Assembly (NCBI GenBank): GCA_036365455.1
Contig: JAWQUS010000011.1
Coordinates: 9,100,001-9,164,000 of the forward strand
DNA length: 64,000 nucleotides
Origin: Macrosoma leucophasiata
Lineage: Eukaryota > Arthropoda > Insecta > Lepidoptera > Hedylidae
Reading direction: 5' to 3'
In this document: one piece after another, positions 20,561 through 30,052 of the stretch
How the letters are laid out: every line of letters starts with the position of its first letter
How positions within the stretch are numbered: the first letter of the stretch is position 1
Notes under the pieces: generated by a model
The model's database searches: none
What the model was told of the DNA's origin: nothing
What the model saw: the letters and a program-made list of their open reading frames with translations, nothing else
Position numbers and translations under genes: made by a program

Positions 20561-21340
20561 TTCGAAAATATTACAGATTTAAAATGCAGGGACATAACGG
20601 TTACGGTGGTACCGGCAGGGGGGGTTATATTATTAAGAATTTTCGATTTAATTTGAATACTCAAACTTCTTATAGATTTTCCAGTAATCTATAGGCAGAG
20701 AACTATTTTCCACATTTTTTTCAAAATTTTAAGTTCCGTAGTTTCGAAGAAGGGGGGGGGGTGGTAAATTTTCGTCATTTTTCTTAAATAACTTCAAATT
20801 AGTTTATGCAAAAATTATAAAAAAATATTTCTGAGATGCTGACAACAACCTATTTCATTTGATATGTCACACGACACAGTTTACGATTTTTTTTTTAATT
20901 TTCTGATTTACCTTCCGAAAGTGGCCCCCCCTGTTTAAAATTTACTATTTTACTTGACGTATTCATGTTTGGGTCACCAATTTACTTATATTCATCAAAT
21001 TTCCTCAATCGGTCGAGTAGCGATACACTATTCGACGCAATACACTATTGTGATGCATATTCATTGCAGTTGTTAGTAGATACAAAATGATAGGTACTTT
21101 TGTTGGCAGGTAACAATGAAACCAAAACGGAAGTATCGTCTTAAGTCTACAGAGATATATCGCTAGTGCCCAGCACCTCCAAAGAAAATGTGTCTGATCT
21201 AGGCAACACACCATTTCTTCCAAGTCTACGGCATTTCTATAGTAAATTAATTATGGTTGGAGGAAAATAAAAATAATTTTGTTTGTAGTTTTATTTATAT
21301 AAAAATATTCCCTGGTTGATATGTGGAAAATTAGAATCAG
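20561..21340. other. Intergenic, AT-rich, remainder of the split repeat at its left end
   Basis: The first part probably belongs to the interrupted GCCGGCC-family repeat. No gene is seen. Confidence 0.35.
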
Positions 21341-21341
21341 T

Positions 21342-21630
21342 TTTTACTGGTGGTAGAGCTCCAGTGACGGAGCTCGCGGGCGTAGGCACCACCGCATTAC
21401 CTAATAAACTTGCCGCTAAATGGTAGTGTTCAGCACTATCGTGTTCCGGTCGGGTGGTAATGTACAGCCCTGTAATTTCCGGCACAGAGGCATAACACGT
21501 TAGGCCTCAGGAGTGGTAACGCATCTGCATTTTGACCTTGGTCTTTGTGTGGGTGTCTATAGGCTGCAGTCATCACATAACATCAATGTGAACTGCATGC
21601 TTGTTTGCCACATCCATAATATAAAAAAAC
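21342..21630 (+). repeat. SINE-A copy, full length
   Basis: ACTGGTGGTAGAGCTCCAGT to CATGCTTGTTTGCCACATC plus A's. This is the best-preserved plus-strand copy. Confidence 0.8.
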
Positions 21631-21780
21631 GATATCGATATTAAAATCTGAAGTCTTTGCAGCACTATTTTGCTCGCACACAAACACATGTCACGCACAC
21701 TGACGTAATCAGAATTTGGTCTCGTCCTGACTACTCAATTGCCAATCTTTAGTATTATACATCTATGACAGCAGCATACT

Positions 21781-22203
21781 TTTTTTTTTTTTTTTTTTGT
21801 TATTTTGGCATCGCTATTACGCATATTGCCAGTGTCAAGTAAAACGATATTTCGTATTTATTTAAGCAGCGAAAAAATAAGTATAATATAGTCATCAAGT
21901 ATAATATGTAAGTATCAAGTATATAAGTTATCAAGTATAATTTGTCAGTTAAGTGAGTTACAATCAAGTTATTCGAGTAAAGCGATGGCTACTTTACCAG
22001 AACATTTACAATGAAGTTTTGGAGGCAACCTGAAAGGCCGTGTTTTCGCACTGTTATTCTATTTCACTATACACGGGCACTGTAATAAACCGATATCAAA
22101 CAAAATGCCACCAACTTTATTCAATATAACTTAAAAATACACCAAGAAAATGAAATAAAATAAGAGCACCATACGCCTCTTTCAAGGTTCCCGCCAAAAC
22201 TCC
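21781..22203 (-). repeat. SINE-B, full copy with poly(A) and 10-bp target-site duplication
   Basis: On the minus strand it starts TTTTGGCGGGAACCTTGAAA and ends GCGATGCCAAAATAACA followed by a long A run. GCAGCATACT flanks it on both sides (21771-21780 and 22204-22213). The poly(A) plus duplication show a retroposon and not a MITE, although the ends share TTTTGGC in inverted form. Confidence 0.85.
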
Positions 22204-22245
22204 GCAGCATACTTAATAACAAGAAAATTTGTTCGCCTATGTAAC

Positions 22246-22480
22246 AGTCACCGTGGCCGAGTGGTTACAACGTGAGAATAGTACGCCGCTATCCCGTCAT
22301 AAATCGACGACACCGAGTTCGAATCCCAACAAAATACAAATATTTTAATATATTTTATTTTAAAGCCCCACCTCCGTGCCCGTCGGAGTGGGGAGAGTCA
22401 GGTTTTTACGTTACGGAATTTCTGAATTCGGCCCCCGCGCTCAAAGCCCGCGATAGAAGCTATGCAATAGCTTAATAAAT
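22246..22480 (+). repeat. SINE-D, tRNA-derived, full copy
   Basis: The head has box A-like TGGCCGAGTGG (Leu/Ser-type tRNA) and box B-like GAGTTCGAATCCC. The body contains CCCGTCGGAGTGGGGAGAGT, ACGTTACGGAATTTCTGAAT and CGCGATAGAAGCTATGCAAT. Fragments of the same body lie at 55549-55665 and 55830-55918 on the minus strand. Confidence 0.75.
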
Positions 22481-22850
22481 ATAATCTAAAACTATTTATT
22501 TGTGCTATTTACTAAGCCTTAAACAAATAATTATTATGTTGATCAATTCAATTTGAATACGAGCAAATTAATACACTGAACAAAACGTAACCGGCGAATC
22601 GTGGGTGTTTGCATGTATGCTTGAATTCATGCATTTACCTCTGCCTACCCCTTCGGAGATTACAGGCGTGAAGTTACGTTTTAATACAATGAAATGCCTA
22701 CTTTAGTGATTTTGGCTTGGCACCGACTTCAAACCTATTAGTAAATAGCACATATAAATAATAGGTAGTATATAAATACAATTAAATATTAACTATTTTT
22801 TACTTTTCAGTTTTGAAGTCAGTTTTTCTTAACGTAGTTATATTTATTTA
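22480..22850 (-). repeat. 'AACCGACTTCAAAACTGAA' repeat, copy 2, with an embedded SINE-C tail
   Basis: It ends with CTTTTCAGTTTTGAAGTCAG and TTTTTCTTAACGTAGTTATA, the reverse of the start at 6765. The SINE-C tail (about 22580-22678, plus sense) lies inside, as in copy 1. Confidence 0.55.
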
Positions 22851-23048
22851 ATACTTTTTAGTTTATTGCTGCATTGCCAATTAGATTAATGTTCACATCT
22901 GTTAAATTGGTAAAATCTGAAGAATCTGAGACAATTAGATACCTAATTTAAATTGCTTAGGTGTGTCGATACAAAATTATTACACGACATTACGAAATCA
23001 AAGAAAAAAAAATATCCACGAAGGAGTAAATAAGCTGTGTTGTGTCTT

Positions 23049-23072
23049 CGATCGGCAACTTGTTGCCGATCG
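23049..23072. repeat. Perfect 11-bp-arm palindrome
   Basis: CGATCGGCAAC-TT-GTTGCCGATCG, at the start of a short GC-rich patch. Confidence 0.7.
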
Positions 23073-23074
23073 AG

Positions 23075-23400
23075 TCCGCGGCTGCGCCGCCCGGCTTAAG
23101 CCAAAGAGATGGCGCGGACGTGTGGCCCCTCACAATAGAGAACGTTAATATATTTAATTCTTTAAATCAAGACCATTTGTAAGCGGCACGCGAGGGAATA
23201 ACGTTGGGGAGGGAAAAAAATATATATATATATATATATATACCTCTCTCAGTGAGTTTCCCCGCGTGCCACAATCCCCCATTTAGGACCACGCCCCCGA
23301 CGCCTCGGGGGCAGATAGGCCCGGGGTACGAGGATTCCCTCAATCCCCGAACCATCCCCCCCTCTGTTGCGCTTCCCGCGCTGAGGGAGGGATGATGAAG
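23075..23400. other. GC-rich patch with an (AT)n run
   Basis: Unusually GC-rich for the window (for example CCCCCGACGCCTCGGGGG), with an AT dinucleotide run at about 23218-23243. No frame in it is convincing. It may be a fragment of an unidentified element. Confidence 0.4.
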
Positions 23401-23599
23401 ATTCGTTCGTTCGTGTCTTCGATGAGTAAATGTGTCATTGTCACTTGTTGTCATTTTGTTGTCATGCGCATTAGGACAATCTAGGACGTCAGTGGATTCA
23501 ACGCACTGTATGACAACTCGCCGTATATTCATCACAGATCACTATGCTAGTATATTATTATTCATAATCCTTTAGTCTGAGGTGAAAGGAAGTAAAAAA

Positions 23600-23795
23600 A
23601 TGCTCATAAAATAAAAACTGATGGGCCTATCTGAATCAATTTTTTATGGGACCAATTCGAAACTATTCCGCATCAAACAAAGAATTATGTAAATCTGTCT
23701 TGAAATCTCGGCGAAATTCGCGTACATACATAAAAAAAATAAAAATTTACCAACCGAATTGAGAATCTTCTCGTTTTTTGAACTCGGTTAAAAAT
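23600..23795 (+). repeat. Repeat ending in 'CGAATTGAGAATCTTCTC...TCGGTTAAA'
   Basis: The 3' end CCGAATTGAGAATCTTCTCG ... GAACTCGGTTAAAA matches the copy at 35690-35883. It is a common lepidopteran repeat end of uncertain class. Confidence 0.55.
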
Positions 23796-23799
23796 GGAA

Positions 23800-24380
23800 A
23801 AGAATTTATACTCCTATGTGTTATTGCGAAAAATAAAATATTACAAATATTGTTGATGTGCTAGAACCAAGAAGCTTGAAGGTAAAAATGGAGACCACAC
23901 TTTCCATACCTATTTGAAACAAACCTAAATATAGCTATCTCTCTCTCCGGGGGCAGGCCATCTCTTTCTAAGTAGGGTGACCATAAAGTTACAATTTTTC
24001 TGGGTTAGACTGTGATTTTTTTAAAAGATGATAAAATGTTTTATTTTTCTTTTCGTTTGGCAAAGAGACAGCTATAGACTATAACGCTATTGATCAAGTA
24101 ATATTATAATTACAACTGCTCATTTCATATATCTCTAACATAGTGAATGAATATATTTATGGAAGATGACGATGATGAAATGGTTCCATATGAAAGTTGA
24201 TGGGATGTCCAGTGAACTAATGGGGAGTAGGACCTTCTTATGAAGTCTCGGAGGAGCACGAAAAAACACTTTACATTGCATTAAACAACTTCCCAACACC
24301 CGTGCACGCTACCGATTGCTCTATGATAAGAATCCCACAATTTTGACACATAAAACATATATATATACATATATATTTTT
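23800..24380. other. Intergenic, no feature seen
   Basis: AT-rich; a short AT dinucleotide run near 24356-24376. Confidence 0.4.
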
Positions 24381-24381
24381 T

Positions 24382-24525
24382 TTTATGTAACGAAGGTGAC
24401 GAACGCGCAGCACGGATGTTCAGTGACGACTGTAGCCTATAGACACCTACACAAACACCCGTGGTAAATGTGCAGATGCGTTGCCACCCCTGAGGCTTAA
24501 GATGATCTGCCTCTGTGATAGTTAA
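24382..24525 (-). repeat. SINE-A copy, 3' half, diverged
   Basis: GTGACGACTGTAGCCTATAG and CAGATGCGTTGCCACCCCTG are diagnostic. Confidence 0.6.
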
Positions 24526-24529
24526 GGAT

Positions 24530-25230
24530 TTCGAAGATCTCAGTTGATACGAACATCCCCATTATAAGGGGCCGTTGAAGTATTACGTTAGCAGATTTAT
24601 TCCAATTCTTAACCCCCCATCCTCCTTGTCAGCAAAAGTAAGCAAAGCTCTTACCCCCTCCCCCCATGCTTACGTAAACATTTTTCAATTAATGTATTGT
24701 TTTTTAAATATAACATTTATACTTTTAAAAATAAGAAAATAGATTTAGGACATAGATTAGATTTTACTGATGTAATAAGTAAATAACTTCCGATGACGTA
24801 ATCATCATCTAGACTCCCCTACCCCCCCCATGTCATCCAAAATAAGCATAGCAAAGACCCCCCCGCCCCCCATAGCGCTCACGTAATACTTGAACGGCCC
24901 CTAACAGTCCGTTAAAACCTTCTTCTTTCCGGTAAGATGGCATTACAAGGGCTGGGTTCCAATAACTTACCAACATCCGTACGTATATTTAGGATCGGTT
25001 GATTGTGAGAGTTAATGTATGGATGAAATGTCAAATGATAACGGATAGTAAGCTATTTAAGCCTACCTGCGTTGGTAATTTATTGAAACCGAGCATAGGA
25101 AAAGATTGAAAATCTTGTCAATAATGAAGCATTTATCAATGAATCCCAAATTTTAAGACGAAATGTCATTAACATTTGAATGAAGTGAAAATTCTGAATT
25201 TAAGTGTTTAACAAAGAATTGTGGTAAATC
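24530..25230. other. Intergenic, no feature seen
   Basis: Two similar C-rich patches (about 24550-24680 and 24820-24905) share TTACGT...ACTTGAACGGCCCC-like sequence and look like two ends of one unidentified repeat. No gene. Confidence 0.4.
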
Positions 25231-25234
25231 GCAA

Positions 25235-25405
25235 TTTTTTTTTATGTAATGGAAGTGACAAACAAGCATGCAGTTCACATTGATGTTAAGTGATGACTGC
25301 AGCCTATAGACACCCACACAAAGACCAAGGTCGAAGTGCAGATGCGTTACCACCCCTGAGGCCTAAGGTGTTATGCCTCTATGCCGGAAATGACGGAGTC
25401 GTACA
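25235..25405 (-). repeat. SINE-A copy, 3' part
   Basis: From TTTTTTTTATGTAATGGAAG through GCAGTTCACATTGATGTTAA to GGTGTTATGCCTCT. Confidence 0.75.
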
Positions 25406-25514
25406 TTTAACTTGAAATAATTAAACATTAAATTTGAAATATTCCGTTGTATCATACTATGTGTAGATACTATAAGGGTGTGGCGATGATACAAATTGTC
25501 AATTAAACATTTCT

Positions 25515-25743
25515 AAAGAAAAATGGAAAGAAAAATTTTACTTCAGGCGAGACTCGAACTCGCAATAGTTGGCAATAGATGGCGCTACTGCTACCATAAA
25601 GCAATGCAATAAATGTGAAGGAAAGATTTGACAAATCGGGCAGGACTTCACTAGCTCAATTGGAAGAGCGGCTGGACTAGATTCCCAGTAGGCCCCGAGT
25701 TCGAGTCTCGCCTGAAGTCAAATTTTTCTTTCCATTTTTCTTT
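25515..25743. repeat. Inverted-repeat element whose arms contain tRNA-like sequence
   Basis: AAAGAAAAATGGAAAGAAAA (25515 on) through GGCGAGACTCGAACTCG (to 25562) is repeated inverted at 25696-25743, about 48 bp with one mismatch. The right arm is the T-arm and acceptor of the tRNA-like sequence at 25644-25720; the left arm is the same piece reversed. A related unit is at 55300-55485. Confidence 0.7.
25644..25720 (+). pseudogene. tRNA-like sequence (pseudogene or SINE head)
   Basis: GACTTCA and TGAAGTC can form a 7-bp acceptor. Box A TAGCTCAATTGG and box B-like AGTTCGAGTC are present. The anticodon arm pairs GCTGG with CCAGT around a 9-nt loop, one nucleotide is extra before the D-stem, and no isotype can be read with confidence, so I do not call a functional tRNA. 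Confidence 0.55.
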
Positions 25744-25744
25744 A

Positions 25745-26780
25745 AAAAATATTTCACAAGCATGTGTTAATGCGAAATAATATAAAACAATTAAACATTT
25801 CTATTTGATAGTTGATTATTCTTGCAGAAATCTATAGCGAAATGAATTCCACAGACAGCTACGATTCCATGATTTTAAATTGAGCTTAAGGAGAATAGGG
25901 ATAAAATAAAATGGACTTACAGCCATTATAATCATTTTATTAACAAAGTTTATAGTGGTTTACAATGTAAGTTTAGATTTTAATGTATACATTAAAGTAT
26001 TACATAATCATTTGCTTTCGTTAAAAAAAATTATTTCTGCAAACGTCTTGCATTATAGAATTATCAATACTTAAAGTTATTGTTCTAAAATTTCGTGGAT
26101 GAAATCATAGATTTATTATATACTTAAATCTATGGATGAAATACAACTTGTAACTTCACGCTCGGGTTAGCCTCTCAAGCAACGAGAAAATTATATACCT
26201 ACCCGGGCATAGTTTACTTAGTTTGATTGAAAATATTATATGTTAGTTCGTATTTTCAAAAAAAGTCGATTCTATAAAACATTCCCAATTAATAAAGTTT
26301 TATTGTCACACTACTTCAAAACTACTGATAACGATATGATAAAAACAAACTTATTTTAAATGGCATAAATCAATGTAATTCAATGTAAGACTATTAGAAA
26401 TTACTAAAGTTAACATTAATTAATATGTTTATAACACTGACTTATATTTTTAGCAAGATGTGTGTGACAAGTGAAAATACAACAAGAATATGTCTACAGT
26501 GATTCGACACAAAAATTACGATTCAAACACTTGTTCACGTGAAATCTTTGGTCACTTCCTGGGTGCCATAAGCTAGCACAACCTCCGACTATGCAATTAT
26601 TTACCATTGCTACTAACTTTCACGAATTACAATCGAAAACACTTCGAAAACATAAAAACTAAATAGAAAACATCCGCCATTAGATCGATCTGGTTTTGAC
26701 ATTACTGATAAGCAGATTCAATGTTGCCGTGCTAAGTATTTCCGTACAGTCCATAGAAGTCGGTGTATAATTTCAACTGA
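25745..26780. other. AT-rich stretch, possible 3' UTR of the minus-strand ORF to its right
   Basis: No coding frame. It lies downstream of the ORF at 26785-27144 and may hold its 3' UTR; no clear polyadenylation signal was fixed. Confidence 0.3.
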
Positions 26781-26784
26781 TACA

Positions 26785-27144
26785 CTAACTCAAAATAGTC
26801 AATATGAGATATATTATTAATATTTTTAAAACAGTATATTGAATACATTTAAGAAGTTGTAAATAAATTATGCAGTAATTTTTATCATGTAATACTGTAA
26901 CTGTGGTGTTTCTTTCACAAAGTTTCGTAGGAGATATAAATAAAAAGATAGCAGTACCACAGATCACACTAAAAAGAGAGGTCGGCCCCCCAAGAGGAGG
27001 ATAGAGCTGTGTAGGTATTTCACTCAAACTTTTGTATGGAGTGTGGACTCCATTCTTATCTTCAAGCTTCTTGGCTGCAATAATAAATCGCCCAAATCGT
27101 AGGTAGTCTAGGGCCTCTCCATGTATATATCTCAATGGTGTCAT
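26785..27144 (-). CDS. Unrecognised small membrane protein (119 aa), head-to-head with PTRHD1
   Basis: From the ATG at 27144 the frame gives MTPLRYIHGEALDYLRFGRF, IIAAKKLEDKNGVHTPYKSL, then a proline/glycine stretch and a hydrophobic segment (SLFSVICGTAIFLFI, about residues 58-72). The first ~75 residues have the balanced composition of a real protein and are unlike the AT-rich chance frames around them. The last ~45 residues (after SPTKLCERN) look like translated non-coding sequence with a second hydrophobic run, so the true end may be a splice donor around 26925. I do not recognise the family. A small mitochondrial or ER membrane protein is possible but only a guess. Confidence 0.45.
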   Translation of the reverse strand: MTPLRYIHGEALDYLRFGRFIIAAKKLEDKNGVHTPYKSLSEIPTQLYPPLGGPTSLFSVICGTAIFLFISPTKLCERNTTVTVLHDKNYCIIYLQLLKCIQYTVLKILIIYLILTILS

Positions 27145-27182
27145 CAACGGTCAATGATTGTCATGTCAACAATTTGGTGTTG

Positions 27183-27547
27183 CTAAACTATCGATAGTTG
27201 CGCTATCGATAGTTGTCCTCGAAAAATAGTCTATAGCGCGATAGTACTATCGAAAATATCGCCATACTGCAATACTATCGATACTATCGATAGTATCGAT
27301 AGTTAAAAATAAGTCAATAGTATCGATAGTATCGATACTATCGATACTATTGACTTATTGACTATTGTTTATAACAATACTATCGATACTATTGATCTTT
27401 GGCAATAGTATTGCTTATTTTTAACTTTCGATACTATTGATAGTATCGATAGTATTGCAGCATGGCGATATTTTAGATATTACTATCGCGCTATCGACTA
27501 TTTTTTCGAAGTCGCGATAGCTCACAATACTATCGATAGACTATTAC
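27183..27547. repeat. Fold-back repeat built of TATCGATA-type motifs between two divergent genes
   Basis: CGATAGT/ACTATCG/TATCGATA units occur dozens of times. The block is one large inverted repeat. The left arm order is CTATCGATAGTT..., CGAAAAATAGTC, ATAGCGCGATAGTA, AATATCGCCAT, CTGCAATACTATCG, AGTTAAAAATAAG; the right arm has the same modules in reverse complement. TATCGATA is the consensus bound by the insect factor DREF, and CGATA is bound by BEAF. Whether these sites act here is unknown. It lies about 40 bp from the start of the minus-strand ORF and 290 bp from the PTRHD1 start. Confidence 0.8.
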
Positions 27548-27838
27548 TATTGCGACAACACTACAACATTCGTACTCAACTTGGTTTGGTTGGTTATTGG
27601 GTTTATTTATGCTCGTTTTCATGTTTTCATTCCAAAATGATTCGGTAGATACTGACTTTAATATGGACTGATCACTGAGTTTAATTAATAAGTGGTATAA
27701 TATTATAAAGTCCTAGATTTTGAGGTAAATATTCGAAGCTATCCATATTATAACATCACCCTAAACTTTGTCTCATGTTTTAGCAGATTTCTAATAAAAT
27801 AATCGTGTCGAGTTGCAACAGATGAATTGAATGTTAGA

Positions 27839-28027
27839 ATGTCTAACACAATAGTACAATATGTTTTGCTTCGAAGTGACTTGCTTAAGGAACTTGGTTG
27901 GTCCATTGGAGCTCTAGTTGCCCAAGCATGTCATGCATCTACTGCTGTACTTCATGTATTCAAAGATGATGAGCACACTATAACGTACTTGAATGATTTG
28001 GACAACATGCATAAGGTTGTTTTAGAG
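27839..28027 (+). CDS. PTRHD1: PTRHD1, exon 1 (coding)
   Basis: PTRHD1 is a small protein with a peptidyl-tRNA hydrolase II (Pth2-like) fold; whether it hydrolyses peptidyl-tRNA in vivo is not settled in the family. Exon 1 gives MSNTIVQYVLLRSDLLKELG, then WSIGALVAQACHASTAVLH, then MHKVVLE. The VQY(V/L)xLRxDL start and GALVAQACHA helix are the family signature. The first ATG in frame is at 27839; the frame extends a few codons upstream only from a non-ATG codon. A donor GTAAGT follows at 28028. Exon 2 continues in phase 0, giving 124 aa in total, close to other animal PTRHD1 proteins. Confidence 0.93.
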
Positions 28028-28206
28028 GTAAGTCATATAGTCTTTTTTAAAGTATGCATTATTATGTACCTATTAGGTAAAACACAAATGCCACAAACTT
28101 TTTTGCATAAGTGTCTTAGGTTTAATAATAATATTCTGTTTTGACAAGGAGGTATAAAGATTTTACTAATTATTATTAGCAGCAAGTAATTTTTTGTGTC
28201 ATCAAC

Positions 28207-28706
28207 TAGACCTGAGTCGATCACTCCTTCGTCGGGATTCTGGTCGATCGCGACCCATTGACAAGGTGATCGAGTCTAAGTGACTCGATCGCTTGGGTCA
28301 TTTGGATCGCGACTCGATTTCGCTCAAACGTATACTGTAGCTCATGTTTCTCGTGATTCGAGACCCATCTGATAAGGATGCGAGACTCGAGACCGTGATC
28401 CACACATTATGTCCCTGGCTATTTTTCATTTTAACAACACCTAATGGATTATATGTAAAGTATTTCATCAACTATTATAAATTTTACAATTAGATTACAT
28501 GGTGTGTGGGGAGCATGATTGATAAAACTATAAACAAACTGAAGTGTACTTTATTTGTAATGTAATAGAGTTCACGAGAAACAAAGTACCCAATGACCCA
28601 AAGGATCCAAATGATCGACTTTTTTTGTACGTCACGACCCGATCACTTGTGTTTGGATCTTGATTCAATCAAAGTGATTCTATCGCTCGCGATCGACTCA
28701 GGTCTA
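28207..28706. mobile_element. hAT-like non-autonomous DNA transposon in the PTRHD1 intron
   Basis: Terminal inverted repeats TAGACCTGAGTCGATC and GATCGACTCAGGTCTA bound a 500-bp element flanked by the 8-bp duplication TCATCAAC (28199-28206 and 28707-28714). An 8-bp duplication is the hAT hallmark. No transposase frame. Internal sequence is rich in CGATCG/GATCGCGAC-type motifs. Confidence 0.85.
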
Positions 28707-29045
28707 TCATCAACAACGTAATAAATAGCTATGACATACAACTTACAATTTAAGCATTTCTTATAACACAAGGAGATTAACATAAATAAGCTTATAAAAT
28801 ACGTAGGTAAACATAGTGTCAGTTAACAGAGCCACTAAAAACAAAAACGAAATAAAAAACATTAATATAAATTGATGCTAAATAAAAAATATATAATTCA
28901 AATAATATAAAATATTATTTGCATTATATAAAATGTTATTTGAATTATATATTTTTTGCCTTTGCATATTTCTCATTGTTTTTGAATAATGTTGATATTA
29001 TTATATTCACAGTGCTTAAATGTCACAGATCACTTACGTTTATAG

Positions 29046-29231
29046 GTACCAAATGAAGAATCATTGAAGAAAGTAGCGGCCAAACTAGAAGAGAATGCGA
29101 TAGCTCACAAGCTTTGGATAGAACAGCCAGAGAATATACCTACTTGTTTAGCTATCAAACCATATCCCAAAGATGAAGTCAAGAAATTTGTAGGAAAATT
29201 TAAATTATATAAAGCTACAATGAGTAGCTAA
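29046..29231 (+). CDS. PTRHD1: PTRHD1, exon 2 (coding, terminal)
   Basis: After the acceptor AG at 29044-29045 the frame reads VPNEESLKKVAAKLEENAIA, HKLWIEQPENIPTCLAIKPY, PKDEVKKFVGKFKLYK and stops at 29231. The LWxEQPENIxTCxAxxPYPK segment is the most conserved part of the family. Phase 0 joins exactly to VVLE of exon 1. The intron is 1018 bp and carries a hAT-like MITE. Confidence 0.93.
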   Translation, partial: VPNEESLKKVAAKLEENAIAHKLWIEQPENIPTCLAIKPYPKDEVKKFVGKFKLYKATMSS

Positions 29232-29560
29232 AAATGTTAATTAAAATAATTTTATTGTATTTATAATAGGTGTTTGTGTAACATTTTGACATTGCAAATT
29301 ATAATTTTTGTATATAAAGCATTTAATTTAGTATCAATAACAACACTATAAAGCCGTATATGTTGTTTTATTGCTTTTAATCTCTGCAATTGCTGTTGCA
29401 ATTAGTTAAGGTACTTACTTTAAATACTCAATACTCAATATTTATTGCTTTCATTTGTTACAGTAGGTAATTACAATAATTATATTACATTTATGTTAGA
29501 ATGTCACAAATGAACCCTATTTGGGTATTGCAATCCATTTAATGCAGTGAGAGCAAACCA
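29232..29560. other. 3' flank of PTRHD1, AT-rich
   Basis: Probably holds the 3' UTR; no canonical AATAAA close to the stop was fixed. No other feature. Confidence 0.4.
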
Positions 29561-29599
29561 ATTCATTTTTAAGCATTTATATATTTATATTTTTAGTCA

Positions 29600-30052
29600 G
29601 TCATCAGTGTTTTCAAAATATTCTGATAGTTCCTAACATTTTTTGAGGAGATACTCTTTTAATATTTTAATAAAATTTGGGCTATTTTTGGATTCTCTTA
29701 TATTTCCTGGTAGTTTATTAAAAATTTTAACGCACATAGCATAAGGCCCTGAGTGATATATCTTAAGTTTAGAGGCGGGGATTTCTAACTTGTTTTTTTG
29801 GCGACTTTGATATCGTCGCGGTTGTTCATCTCGCATATTGAAAGTCTCGGGATATTTTTTTACAAAATTGCATGCTTCTAATATATATATAGATGTCAAT
29901 GTTAACAAATTATTGCTTATAAAATGCGGTTTACAAGTGTCTCTATTGTCAATATTAGTCAGGATACGGATACATTTTTTTTGTAACGTAAAGACGTGGT
30001 GAACGTCCACGCTGTTGCCCCAAAGTAATATTCCATACCTGAGCCACGAGGT
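29600..30052 (-). mobile_element. 5'-truncated LINE fragment
   Basis: The minus strand encodes the end of a reverse transcriptase and abuts repeat element W at about 30053. The 3' limit is not fixed; no target duplication was seen. Confidence 0.7.
29633..30048 (-). pseudogene. C-terminal part of a non-LTR reverse transcriptase
   Basis: The frame contains YGILLWGNSVDVHHVFTLQK, KKCIRILTNI, CKPHFISNNLLTLTSIYIL, EACNFVKKYPETF, RYQSRQKNKLEIPASKL and FNKLPGNIRES. The WGxS...LQKKxIR...CxPLFxxxxILxLxSLYI...TRxxxxLxxP...YNxLPxxIK order is the standard thumb region of jockey/CR1-like LINEs. The catalytic palm is missing, so it is a dead fragment. Confidence 0.85.

Noticed and set aside
21781..22203. 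Reading SINE-B as a MITE because both ends show TTTTGGC
   Set aside because: A poly(A) run and 10-bp target duplications fit retroposition better than a 7-bp inverted repeat.
22262..22330. Functional tRNA at the head of SINE-D
   Set aside because: Boxes A and B are there but the arms do not fold into a full cloverleaf, and a SINE body follows.
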